DNA of 5,174 nt, from contig SKIG01000189.1 of assembly GCA_007116535.1 (NCBI GenBank), positions 1-5,174 of the forward strand. The letters run 5' to 3'. The DNA is from Psychroflexus sp. Its GTDB lineage: Bacteria; Bacteroidota; Bacteroidia; Flavobacteriales; Flavobacteriaceae. The position numbers and the translations under genes were made by a program. Under the pieces are notes generated by a model. The model worked only from the letters and a program-made list of their open reading frames with translations. It made no database searches and was not told where the DNA came from. This document shows positions 1 to 5,174 of this stretch, in pieces (the first letter of the stretch is position 1; each line of letters starts with the position of its first letter).

Positions 1-245
1 ATGGCGAAATACTTGTGGTGAGTCAGTTTACCTTGCATGCTTCCACTAAAAAAGGAAACCGACCAAGCTTTATTAAAGCTGCTAAACCTGAAGTTGCAAT
101 ACCCTTGTACGAGTATTTTGTTGAAGAACTTTAAAAAAACATCAAAAAGCCTATCCAAACAGGAGAATTTGGAGCAATGATGCAAGTCGAATTAATCAAT
201 GATGGGCCTGTAACAATACTTATGGATTCAAAAAACAGGGAGTAA
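1..245 (+). pseudogene. dtd: D-aminoacyl-tRNA deacylase, 3' part, interrupted by an in-frame stop
   Basis: Dtd hydrolyses D-amino acids wrongly attached to tRNA (D-Tyr-tRNA and others) in the cytoplasm. The gene enters from the left edge. Reading codons from base 3 gives the Dtd landmark VVSQFTL, then a K-G-N-R-P-S-F stretch and a Y-E-Y-F-V-E-E-L helix. A TAA follows at 132-134. The same frame then continues with a QTGEFGAMM segment and the C-terminal NDGPVTI motif (Gly-cisPro region, part of the active site at the dimer interface), and ends naturally at TAA 243-245. The stop sits at a position where relatives carry Glu or Lys, so one base change (GAA or AAA to TAA) explains it. The frame is the same on both sides, so a simple indel does not. 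A product ending at 131 would lack the GPVT motif and should be inactive. The family assignment is strong. Whether the stop is real or a sequencing error cannot be told here. The N-terminal part lies outside the window. Confidence 0.82.
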
Positions 246-375
246 GCTTTAAAGTACATGAAAAAAATCAGCTTTTATCAATACCTTTGGTTTTTTCTTT
301 GGAATTCGCCAAGTTGAAAGAAAATTATTGAAATCTATTTCTTGTCTTGTCCTAAAGTGAAAATTTACATAATAA

Positions 376-446
376 TTTAATCCCGAAGGGATGACATAAT
401 CATAGAAATCAAAGGTGCATAAAGATTAAAAAACCCTGAAAGGGTG
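376..446 (+). repeat. Left arm of the REP-like element
   Basis: The arm contains two small perfect hairpins. The first has stem ATCCC (380-384) and GGGAT (388-392) around the loop GAA. The second has stem ACCCT (433-437) and AGGGT (441-445), again around GAA. About 40 AT-rich bases separate them. The stems differ in base pairs but the loop is identical. Confidence 0.6.
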
Positions 447-492
447 AAATGATTACCACCTAATTCCTAAAACAAAAGCCCTTCATTTATGC

Positions 493-563
493 CACCCTTA
501 CAGGTTTTTGAGTCTCTGCGTTATGTTTATTATAAAAATGTTACCTCTTTCGGGGTTATTTTA
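493..563 (-). repeat. Right arm of the REP-like element, inverted
   Basis: Read on the minus strand this arm begins with a hairpin ACCCCGAAAGAGGT (556 down to 543; five pairs including one G-T pair, four-base loop GAAA) and ends with CCTGTAAGGGT (504 down to 494), a worn version of the second hairpin with only three pairs left. The order and spacing match the left arm. The weaker hairpins suggest that this copy is decaying. Confidence 0.58.
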
Positions 564-689
564 GAAAATTTCAAAATTCATTCGTTATGAATGTTGTTGG
601 AAGCTAGTTTTTTTGAGTCAATTTTTGTCATGTACTATGTGTAAGTTTATTCAATTTTTTGTCTTTTGAAAATTACTTTTCGTCTAAAC

Positions 690-720
690 TTTCTCGAATT
701 CAGAAATATTGCTATCTTTC
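690..720 (+). promoter_or_regulatory. Candidate Bacteroidetes-type promoter for parE
   Basis: TTTC at 690-693 and TATCTTTC at 713-720 are separated by 19 bases. This resembles the Bacteroidetes primary sigma factor consensus, TTTG then about 19 bases then TAnnTTTG, with the last G replaced by C in both boxes. Transcription would start near 727, leaving a leader of only about a dozen bases before the parE ATG. In such AT-rich sequence a match of this quality can arise by chance. Confidence 0.33.
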
Positions 721-739
721 GCCTTTCCTTTTATAAAAC

Positions 740-2617
740 ATGTCAGAACAAACCAAATATACCGAAGACAATATACGCTCTTTAGATTGGAAAGAACATA
801 TTCGGATGCGTCCGGGGATGTATATCGGAAAGTTAGGCGACGGTTCAAGCGCCGACGACGGTATATACATCCTACTCAAAGAAGTCCTCGATAATAGTAT
901 CGATGAATTTGTTATGGGTGCGGGTAAAACCATCGAAATTTCCATTCAAAGTAACAAAGTGATTGTACGCGATTACGGTCGTGGGATTCCACTTGGAAAA
1001 GTGGTAGATGTAGTTTCCAAAATGAATACAGGAGGAAAATACGATACCAAAGCCTTTAAAAAATCTGTTGGTTTAAATGGAGTAGGGACGAAAGCTGTGA
1101 ATGCGCTTTCAAATTATTTTAGAGTTGAATCTACTCGTGATGGAAAATCGGTTGCAGCTGAATTTGAAAAAGGAAACCTAACCAATGTTGAAGAATTAGA
1201 AGAAACAAGCAGAAGAAAAGGAACAAAAGTTTCATTTGTTCCTGATGAAAGCATCTTCAAAAAATATACTTTTAGAAACGAGTATATCACTCGAATGTTG
1301 AAAAATTATGTCTATCTCAATCCGGGATTAACAATTATTTTCAATGGAGAGAAGTACTATTCTGAGGAAGGTTTAAAAGATTTACTCGGAGATAGTATAA
1401 AAGAAGAGCACAGACTTTTCCCAATTATACATTTGCGAGGAAATGATATTGAAGTGGCTCTTACTTTCAGCAAAAATCAATATAGTGAAGAATACCATTC
1501 TTTTGTGAATGGTCAACATACAACACAAGGAGGAACGCATCTTACTGCTTTTAAAGAAGCTATTGTCAAAACCGTACGTGAGTATTATGGAAAGAATTTC
1601 GATCCAAACGATATTCGAAAATCGGTTACAGCAGCCATTAGCATTAAGGTGATGGAGCCTGTTTTTGAAAGTCAGACCAAAACCAAGCTCGGTTCTACTG
1701 ATATGGGAGGAGACTTACCCACGGTACGCACCTATATTATTGATTTTGTCAAGACACAATTAGACAATTACTTACACAAGAATCCTGAAACGGCAGAAAA
1801 GCTTAACAGAAAGATTCTTCAAGCTGAACGTGAACGAAAAGAGCTTTCAGGAATCAGAAAACTTGCCAAAGAACGTGCTAAAAAAGCAAGTCTGCATAAC
1901 AAGAAATTACGTGACTGTAGAATCCATTTAAGTGACGTTTCCAAAGAAGGTTACTTAGATACTACTTTGTTTATTACCGAGGGAGATTCAGCGAGTGGAA
2001 GCATTACCAAATCCCGAAACGTTAATACCCAAGCTGTATTTAGCTTGAAGGGAAAACCTTTGAATTGTTATGGCTTAAAAAAAAAGATTGTATACGAGAA
2101 CGAAGAATTCAATTTACTTCAATCAGCATTGAATATTGAAGAGTCTTTAGAAGATTTGCGTTATAATAATATCGTTATTGCTACTGATGCTGATGTCGAT
2201 GGAATGCACATTCGATTGCTAATTATTACGTTTTTTCTTCAATTTTTCCCTGAGTTGATTCGTGATGGACATTTGTATATATTGCAAACGCCACTTTTTA
2301 GAGTTAGAAACAAAAAAGAGACAATCTATTGCTATTCTGAACAAGAAAAAAGAGAAGCAATTCAGAAGTTAAAAGGCAAACCTGAAATTACACGATTTAA
2401 AGGTCTCGGTGAAATTTCACCTGATGAATTTAAACATTTTATAGGTGACGATATTCGATTAGATCCTGTAATGCTTGATAGAGAACAAAGTATAGAAGAA
2501 TTACTCGAGTTTTATATGGGCAAAAATACCCCCGATAGACAAGAGTTTATCATAGATAATTTGCGACTTGAAGTCGATTTAGTAGATGAGTTAGAAAATG
2601 AGATTAACCAATTATAA
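740..2617 (+). CDS. parE: DNA topoisomerase IV subunit B (ParE)
   Basis: ParE is the ATPase subunit of topoisomerase IV, the type IIA enzyme that decatenates daughter chromosomes. With ParC it forms a cytoplasmic A2B2 complex. The 625-residue protein is complete. The GHKL ATPase domain shows EVLDNSIDE (48-56; Glu48 the likely water-activating base, Asn52 for Mg), DYGRGIP (78-84; Asp78 contacts adenine) and GLNGVGTKA (111-119). The transducer domain carries the QTKTKL loop (312-317), with Lys314 the likely phosphate-contacting lysine. The TOPRIM domain shows EGDSASGS (414-421) and DADVDG (483-488) as metal ligands, and RFKGLGE (552-558) lies near the C-terminus. There is no large insertion of the kind seen in proteobacterial GyrB, and a ParC-type gene lies downstream, so ParE is preferred over GyrB. 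The ATG at 740 lies just before the conserved N-terminal segment. No clear Shine-Dalgarno sequence is visible, as is usual in Bacteroidetes. The gene overlaps the next by 20 bases. Confidence 0.96.
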   Translation: MSEQTKYTEDNIRSLDWKEHIRMRPGMYIGKLGDGSSADDGIYILLKEVLDNSIDEFVMGAGKTIEISIQSNKVIVRDYGRGIPLGKVVDVVSKMNTGGKYDTKAFKKSVGLNGVGTKAVNALSNYFRVESTRDGKSVAAEFEKGNLTNVEELEETSRRKGTKVSFVPDESIFKKYTFRNEYITRMLKNYVYLNPGLTIIFNGEKYYSEEGLKDLLGDSIKEEHRLFPIIHLRGNDIEVALTFSKNQYSEEYHSFVNGQHTTQGGTHLTAFKEAIVKTVREYYGKNFDPNDIRKSVTAAISIKVMEPVFESQTKTKLGSTDMGGDLPTVRTYIIDFVKTQLDNYLHKNPETAEKLNRKILQAERERKELSGIRKLAKERAKKASLHNKKLRDCRIHLSDVSKEGYLDTTLFITEGDSASGSITKSRNVNTQAVFSLKGKPLNCYGLKKKIVYENEEFNLLQSALNIEESLEDLRYNNIVIATDADVDGMHIRLLIITFFLQFFPELIRDGHLYILQTPLFRVRNKKETIYCYSEQEKREAIQKLKGKPEITRFKGLGEISPDEFKHFIGDDIRLDPVMLDREQSIEELLEFYMGKNTPDRQEFIIDNLRLEVDLVDELENEINQL

Positions 2618-3068
2618 ATCAGTAAAAATAATCCCTGGATTTTATTACTTTTCAGTAGTATTTTTCTTCCTGATTATTTTTTTACATTATCAATTTGATG
2701 GAACTATGTTTTCATCGGATAAATATTACTACGGAACACTTGGAGGGATTGTACTGCTTCAGTTTTATATCTATTTTGGTGGAAAATACTTTGAATACGA
2801 TAGTGAAGGAGCTATCTTAAGCATTGTAAACAAAGGAGTGATTCTTTCTGAATACTTAAATTACAGAGGTAATGTAATTGAAATAAAGCGAGAGCAACTT
2901 TATAAGTATAAGTATTATAACTTCTTAATTTACAAAAGAATGGTAATTTACGCAAAGGGAAGAAACGGTGTATTTAAAAAACATGTAAATCTCACTTTTG
3001 TAAGCAATAAAAAAATAAGTTACGTAAAACACTCATTGTCAAAAATCATCAAAGAAAACGCTTACTAA
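2598..3068 (+). CDS. Two-helix membrane protein of unknown function within the topoisomerase IV operon
   Basis: I do not recognise a named family. The 156-residue product has two hydrophobic helices (about residues 11-31 and 43-61) with a short loop between them. Basic residues precede the first helix, so both termini are probably cytoplasmic. Residues 62-156 form a lysine-rich domain of alternating hydrophobic and charged residues, predicted by eye to be mostly beta strands with a final helix. This could be a small PH-like fold as in some bacterial membrane proteins, but that is a guess. The protein is strongly aromatic: about 21 Tyr and 14 Phe by hand count, and no Trp. The ATG at 2598 lies inside the end of parE, giving a 20-base overlap. 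It is preferred over the next Met (residue 37) because only this start includes the first helix. The stop lies four bases before parC. This packing suggests coupled translation and a shared transcript. Its role relative to topoisomerase IV is unknown. Confidence 0.8.
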   Translation: MRLTNYKSVKIIPGFYYFSVVFFFLIIFLHYQFDGTMFSSDKYYYGTLGGIVLLQFYIYFGGKYFEYDSEGAILSIVNKGVILSEYLNYRGNVIEIKREQLYKYKYYNFLIYKRMVIYAKGRNGVFKKHVNLTFVSNKKISYVKHSLSKIIKENAY

Positions 3069-3072
3069 GTTT

Positions 3073-5174
3073 ATGGACGAACATTTGGGTAACGAAGACT
3101 TGTCTTCAGAAAACAACAATAGCGAATTAATCAAAATAGGAGGGATGTACCAAGATTGGTTCTTGGACTATGCCTCGTATGTGATTATGGAGCGTGCCGT
3201 TCCTGCTTTGGAAGATGGATTTAAACCTGTGCAAAGAAGAATTTTGCACTCTATGAAAGACCTTGATGACGGTCGCTACAACAAAGTTGCCAATATTGTT
3301 GGACATACCATGCAGTATCATCCGCATGGTGATGCAAGTATTGCAGATGCCATCGTTCAGCTTGGGCAAAAGGACTTGCTGATCGATGCACAAGGAAACT
3401 GGGGAAATATTCTTACAGGAGATAGAGCTGCTGCTTCCCGTTACATCGAAGCTCGCTTGTCTAAATTTGCTTTAGATGTGGTTTTTAACCCAAAAACAAC
3501 CAAGTGGCAAGTTTCTTATGATGGACGTAAAAACGAACCTATCAATTTACCAGTAAAATTCCCTATGATCTTAGCGCAAGGCGCCGAAGGTATTGCAGTT
3601 GGACTGAGCACACGTATTTTGCCCCATAATTTCATTGAGTTGATAGACGCTTCTATTGCTCACTTAAAAGGAAAAAAATTCACGCTATATCCTGATTTTC
3701 CGACAGCAGGAATCATGGATGTTGCCGAGTACAACGAAGGAAAACGTGGAGGAAGAATCAGGTTACGAGCAAAGATTGATGTTCTTGACAAAAAAACCTT
3801 AATCATCAATGAATTACCATACGGAACCAATACTTCTTCACTAATTGATTCCATCTTAAAAGCCAATGACAAAGGCAAAATAAAGATTAAGAAAATTGAA
3901 GACAATACCTCTTCACAAGTAGAAATTTTAGTGCATTTACCACCTAATATTTCTCCTGACAAGACAATCGATGCCCTGTATGCTTTTACAAACTGTGAAA
4001 CATCCATATCTCCTTTATGTTGTGTGATTTACGAAGATAAGCCTCAGTTTTTAGGAGTTTCTGATTTGCTACGTAAGAGTACAGAACTTACTCAAGGTCT
4101 GCTTCAACGTGAACTAGAAATAAAGTTAGAAGAACTCGAAGAGCAGTGGCATTTTTCTTCGTTAGAAAGGATTTTTATTGAAGAACGAATCTACCGTGAT
4201 ATTGAAGACCAAGAAACTTGGGAAGCAGTAATTAAAGCTATAGACAAAGGACTTCAACCACATATTAAGCATTTAAAAAGAGCAGTTACCCAAGACGATA
4301 TTGTTCGCTTAACTGAAATTAAAATTAAGCGAATTTCAAAATTCGATTTAGATAAAGCACAACAAAAAATAGAAGCTCTAGAAGGTGAAATTGAAACTGT
4401 AAAATACCACCTCGCACATATTGTCGAGTACACCATTGCTCACTTCGAGCGTTTGAAAAACACCTACTCAGAAGGAAAAGAACGCAAAACAGAGATTAGA
4501 CCTTTTGATGATATCGAAGCAACCAAAGTGGTGATTCGAAACCAAAAATTATACGTTAATAGAAAAGAAGGTTTTATTGGTACAGGTCTTAAAAAAGACG
4601 AGTATGTAACAGATTGTTCTGATATAGATGATATTATTTGTTTCACTGAAGACGGGACAATGATGGTTACCAAAGTAGATCAAAAGACGTTTATAGGTAA
4701 AAACATTGTACATGTAGATGTCTTCAAAAAGAAAGACAAACGTACCATTTACAACTTGATTTACAAAGATGGAAAGTCAGGGCATAGTTTTATGAAACGT
4801 TTTGCGGTAACTTCCATCACAAGAAATAAAGCTTATTCGGTTGGACAAGGAACACCCAATACTAAATTGTTATACTTTTCTGCAAATCCTAATGGCGAAG
4901 CAGAAATTGTCAGTGTTTTTATGCGCCAAACAAAAGGCATTCGCAAGGTTAAATTTGACATCGATTTTTCAGATTTAGCAATAAAAGGGCGCGGAGTCAA
5001 AGGTAATTTGGTAAGTAAGTTCCTCATCAAAAAAGTTGAGCTAAAAGAAGAGGGAGTATCGACGCTCAAGCCAAGAAAAATTTGGTTCGATGATACTGTT
5101 CGTCGTTTGAATGTAGATGAAAGAGGGGAGTTGCTAGGAGAATTTAGAGGTGAAGACAGAATTCTTATCATTAC
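3073..5174 (+). CDS. parC: DNA topoisomerase IV subunit A (ParC), cut by the right edge
   Basis: ParC is the DNA-cleaving and rejoining subunit of topoisomerase IV. Exactly 700 codons are present without a stop. Full flavobacterial ParC proteins are roughly 850-900 residues from memory, so about the last fifth is missing. The winged-helix domain begins with MYQDWFLDYASYV (25-37). The active-site Arg123-Tyr124 lies in AASRYIEAR, and Tyr124 forms the covalent DNA link. The quinolone-contact region is HPHGDASIADA, with Ala88 and Asp92 at the places of E. coli GyrA Ser83 and Asp87. A tower domain follows, then a coiled coil (about 427-470), then a C-terminal beta-pinwheel from about 480. That domain has only a degenerate GyrA-box-like GRGVKG (639-644), which fits ParC rather than GyrA. 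The start at 3073, four bases after the previous stop, gives a short variable acidic leader before the conserved core. No Shine-Dalgarno sequence is evident, and translation is probably coupled to the upstream gene. Confidence 0.95.
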   Translation, partial: MDEHLGNEDLSSENNNSELIKIGGMYQDWFLDYASYVIMERAVPALEDGFKPVQRRILHSMKDLDDGRYNKVANIVGHTMQYHPHGDASIADAIVQLGQKDLLIDAQGNWGNILTGDRAAASRYIEARLSKFALDVVFNPKTTKWQVSYDGRKNEPINLPVKFPMILAQGAEGIAVGLSTRILPHNFIELIDASIAHLKGKKFTLYPDFPTAGIMDVAEYNEGKRGGRIRLRAKIDVLDKKTLIINELPYGTNTSSLIDSILKANDKGKIKIKKIEDNTSSQVEILVHLPPNISPDKTIDALYAFTNCETSISPLCCVIYEDKPQFLGVSDLLRKSTELTQGLLQRELEIKLEELEEQWHFSSLERIFIEERIYRDIEDQETWEAVIKAIDKGLQPHIKHLKRAVTQDDIVRLTEIKIKRISKFDLDKAQQKIEALEGEIETVKYHLAHIVEYTIAHFERLKNTYSEGKERKTEIRPFDDIEATKVVIRNQKLYVNRKEGFIGTGLKKDEYVTDCSDIDDIICFTEDGTMMVTKVDQKTFIGKNIVHVDVFKKKDKRTIYNLIYKDGKSGHSFMKRFAVTSITRNKAYSVGQGTPNTKLLYFSANPNGEAEIVSVFMRQTKGIRKVKFDIDFSDLAIKGRGVKGNLVSKFLIKKVELKEEGVSTLKPRKIWFDDTVRRLNVDERGELLGEFRGEDRILII

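Larger units (their letters stand above)
376..563. repeat. REP-like imperfect inverted repeat with GAA-loop hairpins
   Basis: Two arms of about 70 bases face each other across a spacer of about 46 bases. The right arm read on the minus strand aligns with the left arm along its whole length with only small gaps, at roughly 60 percent identity by eye. The order of elements is hairpin A, hairpin B, spacer, inverted B, inverted A. The hairpins differ in stem sequence but keep a GAA-type loop, which suggests that the fold matters. In organisation this resembles REP/BIME elements, short extragenic palindromes spread by single-copy IS200-like (RAYT) transposases. Similar CCC-GAA-GGG repeats are, to my recollection, common in Bacteroidetes intergenic regions. 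There is no transposase in the window, so the link to RAYT is inference. Confidence 0.62.
246..739. other. Non-coding region between dtd and parE
   Basis: This stretch of nearly 500 bases has no credible gene on either strand. From 246 to about 375 I see only AT-rich sequence with short open frames. From about 376 to 563 lies the imperfect inverted repeat described separately. From 564 to 689 the sequence is again AT-rich, with a 5-bp hairpin (arms 579-583 and 589-593) and a run of seven T at 608-614, too far apart to call a terminator. The last 50 bases before parE hold a weak promoter candidate. The length is large for a gap between two housekeeping genes, and the inverted repeat accounts for much of it. 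Confidence 0.75.

Noticed and set aside
132..140. Frameshift in the T/A homopolymer as the cause of the dtd stop
   Set aside because: The conserved sequence before and after the stop is in the same frame, so a substitution explains it more simply than an indel.
258..317. Short open frame of 19 codons just after dtd, starting with MKKISF and rich in Phe and Trp
   Set aside because: It is too short, shows no recognisable similarity, has no start signal, and lies in AT-rich sequence where such frames arise by chance.
376..563. CRISPR array
   Set aside because: There are only two units, they are inverted and not direct repeats, identity is low, and no cas genes are present.
579..614. Hairpin CATTC-GTTAT-GAATG followed by a run of T, as a terminator
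   Set aside because: The stem has only five pairs, is AT-rich, and is separated from the T run by 14 bases. This does not fit an intrinsic terminator.
709..945. Overlapping open frames on both strands at the parE start (709-894 plus, 712-945 minus)
   Set aside because: Both are shadows of the parE coding frame. Their products are low in complexity or have no known motif, while the parE frame carries conserved ATPase motifs.
3127..5171. Series of minus-strand open frames of 60-115 codons (3127-3393, 3660-4007, 4254-4436, 4464-4673, 4833-5171)
   Set aside because: All lie opposite parC, whose + frame is continuous and fully conserved. The antisense products show no family motifs.
740..5174. 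gyrB-gyrA in place of parE-parC
   Set aside because: The B subunit lacks a GyrB-type insertion, the A subunit lacks a proper GyrA box, and the ParC wording (GDASIADA, GNWGNILTGD) matches the Bacteroidetes topoisomerase IV type as I know it.

Overview
The window is AT-rich and all recognisable genes lie on the + strand. Several signs point to a member of the Bacteroidetes, most likely Flavobacteriaceae: the wording of both topoisomerase IV subunits, the lack of clear Shine-Dalgarno sequences, a candidate TAnnTTTG-type promoter, and a CCC-GAA-GGG hairpin repeat of a kind I associate with Bacteroidetes intergenic regions. The assignment comes from recognising protein motifs, not from a database search.

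Layout. Bases 1-245 hold the 3' part of a D-aminoacyl-tRNA deacylase gene (dtd) with an in-frame TAA at 132-134. The reading frame continues intact past this stop to the normal C-terminal motif, so the gene looks newly broken by a point mutation, unless it is a base-call error. Bases 246-739 are non-coding. They contain a large imperfect inverted repeat (about 376-446 against 493-563) whose arms each carry two small GAA-loop hairpins, followed by an AT-rich leader with a weak promoter candidate at 690-720.

Bases 740-5174 form a tight three-gene cluster: parE (740-2617, complete), a small two-helix membrane protein of unknown function (2598-3068, overlapping parE by 20 bases), and parC (from 3073, four bases later, running off the right end). 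ParE supplies the ATPase and TOPRIM domains and ParC the DNA-cleaving tyrosine of topoisomerase IV, which unlinks replicated chromosomes. The packing suggests one transcript with coupled translation, so the membrane protein is probably made together with the two enzyme subunits.

The most interesting points are the uncharacterised membrane protein inside the topoisomerase IV operon, the inverted hairpin repeat upstream of parE, and the interrupted dtd. I see no convincing defence system, CRISPR array or complete mobile element.
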